The notes: a model not told the origin generated them from the sequence alone. A stretch of DNA of 64,000 nucleotides from Dissulfurispira thermophila (GCF_014701235.1 NZ_AP022873.1:1302001-1366000); one strand, 5' to 3'. Positions 34,738 through 44,131 are shown, counted from the stretch's first letter. Made by a program: numbers and translations.

Positions 34738-35481
34738 TTAAGGTTTAAATGCTGGCACTTCCATACCAATTATAAACTGTCTTACTATTGGATTTAAAGA
34801 GTTTTTAATCTCATCTGGTGTCCCAACCTCTACTATCACTCCATTATGAAGCATCGCAACCCTGTCAGCAACATCAAATATCTCAGGAATATCATGGCTT
34901 ATTATCACTCCTGTAAAGCCGTATTTTTTATGGGTATCCATTATAAGTCTGTGGATAGAGTTTAAAATAATAGGGTCAAGCCCTGTGGTAGGCTCATCAA
35001 AAAATACAATCTTTGGTTCAGTTATCAAGGCACGGGCAAGTGCTACCCGCTTTCTCATACCTCCACTTATTTCAGCAGGATATTTTTTTTCCATTCCCCA
35101 TAAGCCTACATCCTCAAGTGCCTGCATAACCCTTTCATGAATCTCACTTTTGTCTGCCCTTGTCTTTTCCTTTAATGGAAAAGCTACATTTTCATACACT
35201 GTCATAGAGTCAAACAACGCCCCTCCCTGAAAAACAACTCCTAATCTCTCCCTTATTTTATCAAGTTCCTTTCCGCTGAGCTTTGTTATGTCAATGCCAT
35301 CTATAAGTATGCTTCCACTATCAGGTTTCAGGAGTCCTATGAGATGTTTTAATAAAACACTCTTACCTCCACCGCTTTTGCCAATTATAGCCATTAATTC
35401 CTTGTCAAAAATAGTGAGGTTTACACCTTCCAGCACCTTCTGGCTGCCGAATGATTTCTCGAGGTCTATAACTTCTATCAT
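34738..35481 (-). CDS. mlaF: MlaF-like ABC transporter ATPase
   Basis: 247 residues: Walker A GKSGGGKSVLLKH, Q-loop VFQGGALFDSM, signature EISGGMRKRVALARAL, Walker B IVFFDEPTTGLDP, H-loop ISHDI. GGGKS and SGGMRKR are typical of the MlaF/Ttg2A subfamily. Energises phospholipid transport with MlaE. No MlaB STAS gene is present. Confidence 0.94.
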   Translation of the reverse strand: MIEVIDLEKSFGSQKVLEGVNLTIFDKELMAIIGKSGGGKSVLLKHLIGLLKPDSGSILIDGIDITKLSGKELDKIRERLGVVFQGGALFDSMTVYENVAFPLKEKTRADKSEIHERVMQALEDVGLWGMEKKYPAEISGGMRKRVALARALITEPKIVFFDEPTTGLDPIILNSIHRLIMDTHKKYGFTGVIISHDIPEIFDVADRVAMLHNGVIVEVGTPDEIKNSLNPIVRQFIIGMEVPAFKP

Positions 35482-35493
35482 TACATTTACCTC

Positions 35494-36270
35494 TTACAGC
35501 AATACCGAGCCCAAGAAATAATCCCAAATAAGAATCAATACAGAAGACATGACAACCGCCTCTGTTGTTGCCTTGCTTACGCCTTCTGCTCCATATCCTG
35601 TATAAAAACCTTTATAGCAACATATCCATGAGACAATAATCCCAAAGCTTATTGATTTATATAATCCCTGCCTTATATCTTGCATTTCAACAAAAATCTG
35701 CATCTGAGAAAAATATGTCCCCTCACTCATACCAAGCAGTTTCACTGCTATTGCATATCCGCCGTATATGCCGATGACATCAAAAATAGCTGCAAGTAAT
35801 GGGAAAACCATTATGGCAGCAACTATATTTGGAACAATTAAATATCTCATAGGATTCAGTGCCATTGCAGTGAGTGCATCAATTTGTTCGCTGATTCTCA
35901 TTATGCCGATCTCAGCAGTAAGGGCAGATCCTGCCCTTCCTGTAACCATAAGCGCAGAAAGCACAGGACCAAGCTCTCTTATAAGACTTAATGCAATAGC
36001 TGGACCTAACAATGCCTCAGAGCCGAATTTTCTTAATGTATAAAATAACTGGAGAGCAAGCACCATCCCTGTAAATGAGCCTGTAAGAAGAATTATTATC
36101 ATAGATTTATTTCCGAAAAATCTTATCTGTTTCAGGAGTAGATTGAATTTAAAAGGAGGGATAAAAATAAAATAAAAGGCATGCATTAAAAATGTAGCCA
36201 TATGTCCCATTCTCCTGATGATAGAGACTGCCCACGAACCAAGTATTCTCAATAATTTTCCCATAGCCAT
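35494..36270 (-). CDS. mlaE: MlaE-like ABC transporter permease
   Basis: 258 residues, MlaE/permease family with five to six membrane segments: TGSFTGMVLALQLFYTLRKFG, GPVLSALMVTGRAGSALTAEIG and RISEQIDALTAMALNPMRYL, the family's conserved cytoplasmic loop. Start of the five-gene operon; upstream is an antitoxin-like gene 81 bp away. Confidence 0.94.
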   Translation of the reverse strand: MAMGKLLRILGSWAVSIIRRMGHMATFLMHAFYFIFIPPFKFNLLLKQIRFFGNKSMIIILLTGSFTGMVLALQLFYTLRKFGSEALLGPAIALSLIRELGPVLSALMVTGRAGSALTAEIGIMRISEQIDALTAMALNPMRYLIVPNIVAAIMVFPLLAAIFDVIGIYGGYAIAVKLLGMSEGTYFSQMQIFVEMQDIRQGLYKSISFGIIVSWICCYKGFYTGYGAEGVSKATTEAVVMSSVLILIWDYFLGSVLL

Positions 36271-36351
36271 TAATAATAAAAAATACCCGTAGTATTGTCA
36301 ATTCCCATGCATTCCTCAAAAATAATCTACCTGAAAGGGTATTGAGGAACC

Positions 36352-36588
36352 TCATACATTCTCTTTAACCTCAGACCACCTTTTAAACCGCCCTGCCTTG
36401 AAATCTTCATCACCTCTCATAATGCTGTTCAAAAAATCTTTATCTCTGAGAACTTCCTTCGTTGCTTCAAGTTCTTCTTTCGCCTTGAGATATGCAATAA
36501 AGTCAGCCACCTCTTTTTTGCTTTTTTTTGAGAGTCTTTCGAAATCGACAAAAATCTTTTCTACTTTAATAGTTGCTGTTTTACTCAT
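36352..36588 (-). CDS. Small antitoxin-like protein, orphan
   Basis: 78 residues, highly charged: an N-terminal strand (ATIKVEKIFVDFERL), a helix (SKKSKKEVADFIAYLKAKEELEATKEVL, shortened here in meaning), and a C-terminal DEDFKAGRFKRWSEVKENV, like the tail of RelB/DUF2281-type antitoxins that binds the toxin. The RBS AGGAAG is good. No toxin gene follows: the only downstream ORF overlaps mlaE out of frame and is not RelE-like. Probably an orphan. Confidence 0.6.
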   Translation of the reverse strand: MSKTATIKVEKIFVDFERLSKKSKKEVADFIAYLKAKEELEATKEVLRDKDFLNSIMRGDEDFKAGRFKRWSEVKENV

Positions 36589-36701
36589 ATCTTCCTCCCG
36601 TTAAAAATCTTTAAAAAACTATAATATAAAAAGGTAGTCTCCAAAGATATACGGCATTTCCTAAATCCGTAGTCAAAAATAGCACCTCCTACTTTACCGT
36701 T

Positions 36702-36765
36702 TTGTGGGTTTCACGAAATTAGTAATTCATTGATTTTATTGATTTATTTGACATGGCATTTTTAG
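36702..36765 (-). repeat. Dispersed 64-bp repeat, copy 1
   Basis: The reverse complement matches 55907-55970 at 59 of 64 positions by eye. It contains TCAAATAAATCAATAAAATC and ends in GAAACCCACAA. Intergenic, between the antitoxin-like gene and the DUF3800-like pseudogene. Confidence 0.85.
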
Positions 36766-36773
36766 CAGTTTAT

Positions 36774-36816
36774 CCCTCACCCTATCCCTCTTCCCAAAAG
36801 GGAGAGGGAATTTTTT
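36774..36816 (+). repeat. CCCTCACCC/GGGAGAGGGA hairpin repeat, terminator-like
   Basis: TCCCTCTTCCC (36785-36795), AAAA loop, GGGAGAGGGA (36800-36809), then ATTTTTT. A related copy lies inside the restriction-modification gene at about 39897-39937, where it is translated. The T run would make this copy a rho-independent terminator on the plus strand. Confidence 0.6.
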
Positions 36817-36841
36817 AATCTTGTGAAACCCTTTACCGTTT

Positions 36842-37540
36842 TTAATAGTCTAAGCATAACTGATTTGACATATCATCTTGATATTTAATTGGTCTTTTTG
36901 TATAAAACGCCGCAGGAACAGGGTTAGTGTAATGATATCCTTTCTTCTTATGGAAAAATCTTATCATTATTCTATAAGCATGTGCATAACGGCTATTTCT
37001 GTTTGCTGGTTCTTTGATCATTCGTTCAAATAGTGGTAAAAATATGTCAAGCAATTCCTTCTTATATTTAAATGTCTTACTATTTTTCTCTATCCCGTGT
37101 AGCATTGATTTGCACAGCCCTAAGAATAAATCGCATAATTGAATTATATTTGACTTTTTATCTTCTCTATGACTTTTGGGTAAAAAACCAATCTCGGTTG
37201 CTCTGGCTTCTATATCTTTTTTCCTCTTTGATTTTATAAATTACATGCCATGGGAAATACTTGTGACTTCTTTGCTGACCTTCCTCATGATAAATATTCA
37301 TCACAATAACATTGCTATTTGAGAAAAAGCATTTTAAAGCATAAAGAACTGCACTTCTGAAAAACCTGTTATATTTGGAATTAAATTCGTCTTCACTGCC
37401 AAAAAAGCTTTTATCCAGTTTGGAATTATTGATACCAAGCACATAAGCACAAAACCTTTCTTTGCTTTTATCAGGATTCAGGATATATTCAAGCCATCTT
37501 TTTGCAATATTTTTGGTGTCAATATCATTAACCTCAGACT
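36842..37540 (-). pseudogene. DUF3800-like gene, frameshifted and truncated
   Basis: Two frames together read as one protein: VNDIDTKNIAKRWLEYI, YNRFFRSAVLYALKCFF, HKYFPWHVIYKIK in the first frame (to 37167), then EIGFLPKSHREDKKSN and IIQLCDLFLGLC in the second (from about 37195 to 36842). The last part resembles the D-x-x-QLADL region of DUF3800 proteins. The first frame has a stop before any start near 37540, so the N-terminus is missing. Decayed gene; family call moderate. Confidence 0.6.
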
Positions 37541-37589
37541 AGTAAATTAAACGGTCATTTTTATTAAAGTATGGTGAATCTCTATCAAA

Positions 37590-37768
37590 AATGGGCGAAC
37601 CCGTGTGTTCGCCCATTTCATTGTGTTCACCCATTTTAGTTGTGTCACCCTGTAGGGGCGAACTTGCGTGTTCGCCCATTTTTGAATTATTTTCGCCCAT
37701 TTCATCAGGGCAGACACATAGGTCAGGGCAGACACGTAGGTCAGGGCAGACACGTAGGTCTGCCCCTA
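37590..37768. repeat. Block of hairpin and tandem repeats (GGGCGAAC and TCAGGGCAGACACGTAGG)
   Basis: Begins with an 11-bp perfect hairpin, AATGGGCGAAC/GTTCGCCCATT (37590-37600, 37607-37617); a second GGGCGAAC...GTTCGCCC pair follows near 37656-37679. Then come three tandem 18-bp units TCAGGGCAGACACRTAGG (37705-37722, 37723-37740, 37741-37758), closed by TCTGCCCCTAC, which pairs back to GGGCAGA. Between two decayed genes; any ORF here is an artefact of the repeats. Confidence 0.85.
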
Positions 37769-38122
37769 CTTATCTCCTTCCACTATCCTCACTTCCTCCT
37801 CACTCAATTCATACAGCAAATACACCAATTTGTCTATTTCATGCTCAAGGGCTTTCGTATCCGCCTGGGGATTTGATTTTTTGGCGGAAAGGATTTTATC
37901 CACCAATGCCTCGATTTGCGAAACGATGGGCTGGTTGGCGAGAGTGATGGGGGGAATGGGCATAATTTCAACATATTGATTCGATAATCTAAAACCTGTA
38001 AAACCATATTGATGAACAATCATAGAAACATATTCATAAATCAATTTAGAATTTAAAATAGCCATAATGTATTTAAGATTACTTCCTGTAAAAAAAAGCC
38101 ATACTATCAAGAATAAAAACAT
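37766..38122 (-). CDS. Type IIG restriction-modification enzyme, C-terminal fragment
   Basis: 118-residue frame continuing the enzyme encoded upstream: TGSNLKYIMAILNSKLIYEY, HQYGFTGFRLSNQYVEIMPI and PPI belong to a TaqI-type specificity domain, and an acidic tail follows. It is out of frame with the preceding fragment; the switch falls at the run of eight A (38090-38097). Alone it is not functional. Confidence 0.75.
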   Translation of the reverse strand: MFLFLIVWLFFTGSNLKYIMAILNSKLIYEYVSMIVHQYGFTGFRLSNQYVEIMPIPPITLANQPIVSQIEALVDKILSAKKSNPQADTKALEHEIDKLVYLLYELSEEEVRIVEGDK

Positions 38123-39338
38123 TTGGTTCTACTAAACAAAATGTCGGTTCTTGTGTAATTCGTTGCCACACCACCTTCTCCTTCTCAAACTCGGGGTAGT
38201 AGGTTGCTGCGGCACGTTGCATTGCATACCACTCATATCTTATACCAGTTTCTTCTTTATTTCTTTTTGAAAGTTGCTCTTTAAATTGTATTAAATGGTT
38301 ATAAACTGCGGGATATTGCTTTTTAAACTCCTTTTCTGCTTTTTCGCTTGCTCCTTGAATAGTTAAATCTTCATGCAAAGGAAAATGCCAAGGAATAAAT
38401 ATCACCCACAGCCCTGCCCACTCGTAGTAGTACCGCTTGATGTCTCTGCCTCGCAGGATTGGTTTGATTATGGCTTCGGTGCGTTTTCGTTCTGCTTCGT
38501 CCCTACAGTTTGATAGTATCTCATCCCGCTTCTCGGTGGTGATGATAAAGGCTTCGTTTAAGCCAGTTAAGACGCCTCGATAGATTTTTACATCCCACTC
38601 TTTCAACGGCTTTCCAATGCGCTCTATCTTTTCTTTCAGTCTTTGCTCAGCACTGCTTCCAATAAACCATGCATCTTTTGATAGATTGGTCAATATAACA
38701 CCACTTTCTTTTAACTGCTTTGCTATATCTATGCCATCTTCTTTCTTTAGTGTTACTGCACGCAAATTATTCTCATTCTTTGCCTTCTGTATGAGAAAGA
38801 TGTTTGTATCAACTGTGGCGCTTTCAAATATTCCCGGTCCTAAATCTATCAAGATTTTTGGGTTGTGCTTTGTAAAGAATTCTCTCAGTTTTTCTCCATA
38901 GCCTGCACGCATCCATTTGTTTGATGTGATGAGGCATAAGAAACCACCATCTTTTAACAGGTTTATCCCCTTTTCGTAAAAAAGAGTGTAAATGTCTCCA
39001 GTTCTTTGAAAGGTCTCGTATCTTTTGGGCTGATAGAGTCTTGCCAAAGCACCACCATTTTTTTGAAGCTGGATGTAAGGCGGATTGCCTATCACAATGT
39101 CATATCCATCATTTATCCCAAACATCCATTCTGGGTCAAACCAGTCTGCTGATTTGTTGGTATCATAGGGATTCCAGAGGGCAATCTTCTGTGTTATATC
39201 TCCTGCCATTCCCCCTTGAGAAAGGGTTGCTACGATGATTTTTCTTAATTCGGCATCTTTCTTTTTAATCCTCTCCTTTTCCTTTGTGTCTGTGGCAATA
39301 AAATACTGGTTTCTTATCTCCTTGAGTTCACCTTCCAA
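38079..39338 (-). CDS. Type IIG restriction-modification enzyme, middle fragment
   Basis: Frame with the methyltransferase motif IV NPPYIQLQKNGG (GNPPY binds the target adenine), LKDGGFLCLITSNKWMRAGYG, and the start of the specificity domain (LKEWDVKIYRGVLTGLNEAF, ILRGRDIKRYYYEW). The frame is open back to an in-frame TAG at 39372-39374 after which the N-terminal fragment ends, so the stop is a nonsense change rather than a gene boundary. It runs out at 38079 after the eight-A frameshift. Confidence 0.8.
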   Translation of the reverse strand: MEGELKEIRNQYFIATDTKEKERIKKKDAELRKIIVATLSQGGMAGDITQKIALWNPYDTNKSADWFDPEWMFGINDGYDIVIGNPPYIQLQKNGGALARLYQPKRYETFQRTGDIYTLFYEKGINLLKDGGFLCLITSNKWMRAGYGEKLREFFTKHNPKILIDLGPGIFESATVDTNIFLIQKAKNENNLRAVTLKKEDGIDIAKQLKESGVILTNLSKDAWFIGSSAEQRLKEKIERIGKPLKEWDVKIYRGVLTGLNEAFIITTEKRDEILSNCRDEAERKRTEAIIKPILRGRDIKRYYYEWAGLWVIFIPWHFPLHEDLTIQGASEKAEKEFKKQYPAVYNHLIQFKEQLSKRNKEETGIRYEWYAMQRAAATYYPEFEKEKVVWQRITQEPTFCLVEPNVFILDSMAFFYRK

Positions 39339-39371
39339 TCTTAATATATCCTGACTCGGAAGCTTTAATGA

Positions 39372-41309
39372 CTAAAATTGCTGAGGCATTGGCAGTCCAA
39401 TAAGTGTATTTGCTGACACAAACTTTGTCTCAAGATTGGGAAGTGGCTCTATGCCGAGATTCGGCTTTGTCCTGTCAACCCTTTCATCAACAAGCAAGGA
39501 TATGAAAAACCTCAGTTTTGCTATCTGTATGGCAATGGGCTGTATGTCAATGCCATAGATGCAGTTTTGGATAAGGTAAAGTTTTCTTCCATAGTCAAGC
39601 TCATTCAGGGCAAAGCTCTCCTCTATCCTCTCCTGTATCTCTTTTTTTAATTTAGGGTCTGATATATGCTCAACTGCCTTTATCTGCTCAGCCTTCCATT
39701 TTTCATTATGAGGGTCAAGCTTGTGGAGTATATGGACAAGGCTATGAAGCGCTCCCATTGGAAAGGCGCCTGAGCCAACAGCAGGGTCAAGGAGCTTGAG
39801 GTTGTTAATCGCATTAATCAAGGCATCAGTGGTCTTTTCATCAAAGGGGTTTTCGTCACTCTCATATGAAAAGAGTTGATTGAGGCTTTCTTCAAATTCT
39901 CCCTCACCCCTGCCCTCTCCCACAAGGAGAGAGAGAGTTTTCGGAGACACCTTTGTCCTAAGATACTCTTTAATGGACTCCCTCACCATGTAGTCCACAA
40001 TCTCCCTTGGTGTGTAATAACTGCCTGTTGCCTTTCTTGCTGTGGTTGCTGTCTCAGGATTATAGGAGGCGAGGAGGTTTTCAAATGCCCTTCCAAGAAG
40101 CTCAGGGTCAAGGGCAACTTCTTCGTCCACAGGTGTGTTTTCGTCTATGGTGAAGTTGTAGGAACTCAGGATATTTATGAGTCCTCTTACCCTTGCCTTT
40201 TTGTATCTTGCCTCACCGTAGTCATTGCTCAGGTCAACAGTCTGCTCTTCTGAAAAGAACAGGAAATTTGGTAGATGAGGCTGTTTATTTGGGTCATCAG
40301 AAAACCCATCTATGCGAATTTCTCTGTCTGTGTCATTTGATTCATCGTCTTTTCCTTTATCCAGACATTCAAAGAGACCACCATTTAAAAACGGGATGTC
40401 ATTAAATATCTCTTTCATCCTTTCAGGGTCTTTAAATAGGTTATGGTATCTGAAGTATGTATGATTCATATAGTCTTTGTTCAGATAGCCTTTGTATCTC
40501 TCTTGTCTTCGGAATTTCCTCTGGTCAATAGGTGTATTCAGTGTTGCAAAAAAGAGGTTCTGAAGGATTGCCTTGTAATATGTGCCCTCATTGTCAGAGA
40601 GGTCTTTTAAAATGCTGTTTAAAGACCCTTTATCAAAGAGTTCCTTCTTCACAATGCCCTTTTGCCTCATAAACCAGATAAATATCACACGGGTTATAAG
40701 CCTTATGAGGGCAATGTTTCTTCCGTTTGGCTCTGACTCTGCATCAGGAGGAAATCTTGCCTCTTTCAATGCCCAGAAATACCAGTTTGCAATCTCCTGA
40801 TAAAACTCCTTTGTGACCTTCTCAACAGAGAATGCCTCTTTTATTGCGGAAAGGCTTGAGAAGTCTCCATCTCCTATCCTCTGGAGGAATGTCTTGTTGG
40901 TCTCTTCAGGGCTTACAAAATAGGTATAGCGTTTGAAGTGGCTCCATTGCCTTTTTGTGCCAGTATAGTCTGTGTGAATCAATGAAAATCTGAATCTACC
41001 CTGTGAATCATAAAAGATAAATATCCCAGCGTCTGCATAACTCTCTTTGAGTATCTTTTTGCCCTTTTCATACTGTGCCTTTTTGCCTGAACGCTCGGTG
41101 AGGTCTCTATTGACCTTGAAGGCATAGATTATGAGCCTGTCAGTGGCATTAAAGGGTATCTCGCCAAGAAATAGGCAGTCTGTGAAGTCTTCATCATTGT
41201 ATTGAGGGGCTGGTTCATTAAAAGGCTTAAAAGAGCGGTTCTTTTGCCTGAAGAAGTGGATGAATTCTTCAGGGGAGAAGTTGTTGATTATGTCTTTTAA
41301 AGTCTCCAC
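39372..41309 (-). CDS. Type IIG restriction-modification enzyme, N-terminal fragment
   Basis: 645 residues of an Eco57I/PglX-like enzyme: an N-terminal nuclease-like domain (IIYAFKVNRDLTERSGKKAQ, IFIFYDSQGRFRFSLI), a helical connector, and the start of the methyltransferase (GSYYTPREIVDYM, motif I LLDPAVGSGAFPMGAL, IYGIDIQPIAIQIAKLRFF). It ends at an amber TAG where homology continues in frame. A repeat of the CCCTCACCC type is translated inside it as TLSLLVGEGRGEGEF. If the amber stop is read as written, a complete enzyme is not made. Confidence 0.88.
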   Translation of the reverse strand: METLKDIINNFSPEEFIHFFRQKNRSFKPFNEPAPQYNDEDFTDCLFLGEIPFNATDRLIIYAFKVNRDLTERSGKKAQYEKGKKILKESYADAGIFIFYDSQGRFRFSLIHTDYTGTKRQWSHFKRYTYFVSPEETNKTFLQRIGDGDFSSLSAIKEAFSVEKVTKEFYQEIANWYFWALKEARFPPDAESEPNGRNIALIRLITRVIFIWFMRQKGIVKKELFDKGSLNSILKDLSDNEGTYYKAILQNLFFATLNTPIDQRKFRRQERYKGYLNKDYMNHTYFRYHNLFKDPERMKEIFNDIPFLNGGLFECLDKGKDDESNDTDREIRIDGFSDDPNKQPHLPNFLFFSEEQTVDLSNDYGEARYKKARVRGLINILSSYNFTIDENTPVDEEVALDPELLGRAFENLLASYNPETATTARKATGSYYTPREIVDYMVRESIKEYLRTKVSPKTLSLLVGEGRGEGEFEESLNQLFSYESDENPFDEKTTDALINAINNLKLLDPAVGSGAFPMGALHSLVHILHKLDPHNEKWKAEQIKAVEHISDPKLKKEIQERIEESFALNELDYGRKLYLIQNCIYGIDIQPIAIQIAKLRFFISLLVDERVDRTKPNLGIEPLPNLETKFVSANTLIGLPMPQQF

Positions 41310-41540
41310 TGTTTCTTTGCTTCCTGTAAATTAACAGTAACAGATTTAGCTTCGCGTTGTCACCTCTCACATTAATCTGACTAAAAATCTCACGGTGTTT
41401 TGAATGTATCAAATTATTTTGACAATTATTCATATAACCATTAGGGAAAGATAAAGCTTGCTCATGGCATACCTTAATGCTGTGGATTTCCCTAAGCCAA
41501 CCTCTCTTATAACACATATCGCTCCTATATCTCATGGTCT

Positions 41541-42332
41541 TTACTTAGTTTGTTTCAAAGCCGTTACTTTTTCGCTTTTGTTAATATTAAAGAGCTTTGA
41601 AGCACTATCCATATTAACAAAAAACTCTAAATGTCCTGAGCTATTTATAAGACAGTAAAGGCTTTTGTTAGATGCCTGTGAGTAGTTCTTTACAGTCTGA
41701 ATGACCATACCTTTTATTTCAACCAAGAATTTTTCACCCAATGCATATAAATCAGTTCCTTTAATATTAGAAATTGCATTACCAAATCTATCTATATAAA
41801 TAATCTCTCCTGAAATTCTATTTCCTTCTATCTCTGGCAATGGAATTTTTATTTTCTTAAAATCATCGATTGAGTATCCAAATTCTTCTAATGCAATGCC
41901 CTTTGACAACCATGCAGCAACAGGAGCAAATATATCTCTGCCCTGGAAAGTCGGGCTATACTCAGAGAGCATGTATTTTTTTTCTTTTATATGAAAGACC
42001 TTTGATTTTTCTGCAAAAGACACCATATAAGAAAAAATTCCATTATCAGGACCTACAAAGTAGTGATTGTCTGCCTCGACAATAATTGGCCTCCTTTCAG
42101 AGCCGACACCCGGGTCAACTACTACAATATGAATAGTATTTGGTGGAAAATATTTATAACTTGAGGCAATAATAAATGCCCCTTCTTCTATGCTATGGGG
42201 CTTTATTCCATGAGTTATATCAACAAGTTTTACAGATGGGTTTATGGATAAAATAACACCCTTCATCTCGCCGACAAAAGGGTCTTTGTATCCGAAGTCT
42301 GTAGTAAGAGTAATTATCCGTTCATTGCTCAT
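41541..42332 (-). CDS. SAM hydroxide adenosyltransferase (DUF62 family)
   Basis: 263 residues: ITLTTDFGYKDPFVGEMKGVI at the start, VVVDPGVGSERRP and YFVGPDNGIFSYM in the N-terminal domain, YIDRFGNAISNIKG near the C-terminal domain; all match the family that hydrolyses S-adenosylmethionine to adenosine and methionine. Cytoplasmic; physiological role not settled. The start codon lies within repeat-like sequence downstream of pyrD (42325-42380). Confidence 0.9.
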   Translation of the reverse strand: MSNERIITLTTDFGYKDPFVGEMKGVILSINPSVKLVDITHGIKPHSIEEGAFIIASSYKYFPPNTIHIVVVDPGVGSERRPIIVEADNHYFVGPDNGIFSYMVSFAEKSKVFHIKEKKYMLSEYSPTFQGRDIFAPVAAWLSKGIALEEFGYSIDDFKKIKIPLPEIEGNRISGEIIYIDRFGNAISNIKGTDLYALGEKFLVEIKGMVIQTVKNYSQASNKSLYCLINSSGHLEFFVNMDSASKLFNINKSEKVTALKQTK

Positions 42333-42377
42333 CGTTTATTGTTCTTATTTTTACTATGAACCATTGACCATTAACTA

Positions 42378-43313
42378 TCAATCTGTCTTAAGGCTTCCGA
42401 TGATCTCATTTATATCTGAAAGCCTCTCCTCTATCATAAACTTTTCCAGCCCCTCTATTATTTCTATTGTCGCAGTTGGATTTATGAAGTTTGCAGTACC
42501 AATAGCAACAGCCCTTGCACCTGCAATTAAAAATTCAAGGGCATCACTGGTATTCATTATTCCCCCCATGCCTATAATAGGTATCTTCACTGCTTTATAT
42601 ACCTCCCATACCATCCTTACTGCTATTGGTCTTATTGCAGGTCCTGAGAGACCGCCTGTTTTATTTGCAAGCACAGGTCTCCGTTTCTTTATATCTATAA
42701 CCATGCCTGTCATGGTATTTATTAGAGATACTGCATCAGCACCTGAGTCCTCGGCAATCCTTGCCATAAGACTTATATCTGCAACATTAGGTGAAAGTTT
42801 GACTATCAATGGAAGACTTGTTGCCTTTCTTACAGCGGTCACAACTTGTCTCATTGTCACAGGATCTGTACCAAATACTATCCATCCTGCCTGTTTATTT
42901 GGACATGATATATTCATCTCAAGTCCATGAATACCATCGGCACTGCTTAGCTCCTGAGCAGCTTGCACATATTCGTCTATGCTGTCTCCAAAGAAATTTG
43001 CAATAACAGGCGTTTTAAAGTGTCTTAAAAATGGGAGTTTCTCCTCTATAAATGTCCTGACCCCTATATTCTGAAGTCCAATAGCATTGAGCATTCCCGC
43101 AGGTGTTTCTACAATTCTCGGAGTTGGATTTCCTTGTCTTGGCGTGATAGAAAGTCCTTTAACAACAATTGCTCCAAGCATATTTAAATCTAAAAATTCT
43201 GAATATTCCTCTCCATATCCAAATGTGCCTGATGCAGTCATAACAGGATTTTTTAGTTTCAAACCTGCAATATCCACCTCAATGTTTATATTATTTATTC
43301 CTCCTGATCCCAT
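42378..43313 (-). CDS. pyrD: Dihydroorotate dehydrogenase B, catalytic subunit
   Basis: FMN enzyme of pyrimidine synthesis oxidising dihydroorotate to orotate. 311 residues of class 1[28 protein letters not shown] (with the catalytic Cys), [35 protein letters not shown] and [19 protein letters not shown]. It abuts pyrK (1-bp overlap), its NAD-linked electron-transfer subunit. Confidence 0.96.
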   Translation of the reverse strand: MGSGGINNINIEVDIAGLKLKNPVMTASGTFGYGEEYSEFLDLNMLGAIVVKGLSITPRQGNPTPRIVETPAGMLNAIGLQNIGVRTFIEEKLPFLRHFKTPVIANFFGDSIDEYVQAAQELSSADGIHGLEMNISCPNKQAGWIVFGTDPVTMRQVVTAVRKATSLPLIVKLSPNVADISLMARIAEDSGADAVSLINTMTGMVIDIKKRRPVLANKTGGLSGPAIRPIAVRMVWEVYKAVKIPIIGMGGIMNTSDALEFLIAGARAVAIGTANFINPTATIEIIEGLEKFMIEERLSDINEIIGSLKTD

Positions 43314-44107
43314 TACTTCATTACTCCATTATTCCAGACAATTTCCCTTATCTCAAAGACAGGTCCTTCTTTGCAAACCCTTTTATAGCCCGAAACAGTT
43401 TTGACAACACACCCAATGCATGCACCCACACCACATGCCATGTGCTCCTCCAGAGAGATATAACACTTTGCTTTTTCTCCTACAACAATATGCAAAAGTT
43501 CTTTTAACATCGGTGAAGGGCCGCAGGCGTATATGAGTGATGAGTGATGAGTGATAAGTGATGAGTTTAAAAAACTTTTCAATAAATCCGTTACAGTTCC
43601 TCTATGCCCCTCGGAGCCGTCATCCGTTGCTACAAAGGATTCCTTTGAAAATGTTTTTGCCTCATCTATCATTACCAGTTCTTGTTTATTCCTTGCACCA
43701 TAGAAAAGATATGCCCTATTTTTAAATTTGGATAAAAGTGGAAATAATGAGGCAATTCCTATACCACCTGCAACTGCAATAAAATCACCTTCTGGTTCAG
43801 GATAACCATTTCCGAGCGGACCTATTACATCAATAATATCTCCTTTTTTGAGACTGGAAAGCAAAAGAGTGCCTTTGCCTCTTACCCTATAAAGAAAGCT
43901 CATCAACCCATCCTCATATCTAAAGATACTGAAGGGACGTTTCAAGAGAGGGTCGTATGTATTACCAGCCTGAAGCATATAGAATTGGCCTGGTACAGGA
44001 TTGGGGCGAGCATCAATTGCTATGCGTTCAGCTTCAATAGTTAATAATCTGAAATGGTTATTTAAGACACTATTTTCTAAAACTATTGCCTTAAAGTATC
44101 TATTCAT
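43313..44107 (-). CDS. pyrK: Dihydroorotate dehydrogenase electron transfer subunit
   Basis: 264-residue FAD and [2Fe-2S] protein that passes electrons from PyrD to NAD+. [22 protein letters not shown] binds FAD (motif RPFS), [14 protein letters not shown] the NAD domain, and [16 protein letters not shown] plus a later Cys holds the cluster. A repeat-encoded insert, [12 protein letters not shown] (43533-43566), sits before YACGPSPML, the NAD-binding end. Confidence 0.95.
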   Translation of the reverse strand: MNRYFKAIVLENSVLNNHFRLLTIEAERIAIDARPNPVPGQFYMLQAGNTYDPLLKRPFSIFRYEDGLMSFLYRVRGKGTLLLSSLKKGDIIDVIGPLGNGYPEPEGDFIAVAGGIGIASLFPLLSKFKNRAYLFYGARNKQELVMIDEAKTFSKESFVATDDGSEGHRGTVTDLLKSFLNSSLITHHSSLIYACGPSPMLKELLHIVVGEKAKCYISLEEHMACGVGACIGCVVKTVSGYKRVCKEGPVFEIREIVWNNGVMK

Positions 44108-44131
44108 TATTTATGCTAAACGCTTGACGCA

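Noticed and set aside
36149-36355. 68-residue minus-strand ORF directly after the antitoxin-like gene, as possible toxin
   Set aside because: It overlaps the first 120 bp of mlaE in another frame, and the translation (MRFLNTLSGRLFLRNAWEL) has no RelE/ParE features.
37547-37753. 68-residue ORF with repeated SALTYV and WANT motifs
   Set aside because: It is entirely the translation of the hairpin and tandem repeats.
37705-37758. Three direct repeats as a short CRISPR array
   Set aside because: The 18-bp units are adjacent with no spacers and there are no cas genes.
41269-41535. 88-residue minus-strand ORF between the SAM hydrolase and the restriction-modification gene
   Set aside because: No recognisable family or RBS; it overlaps the start of the type IIG gene by 41 bp. 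Possibly a relic, but nothing supports a product.
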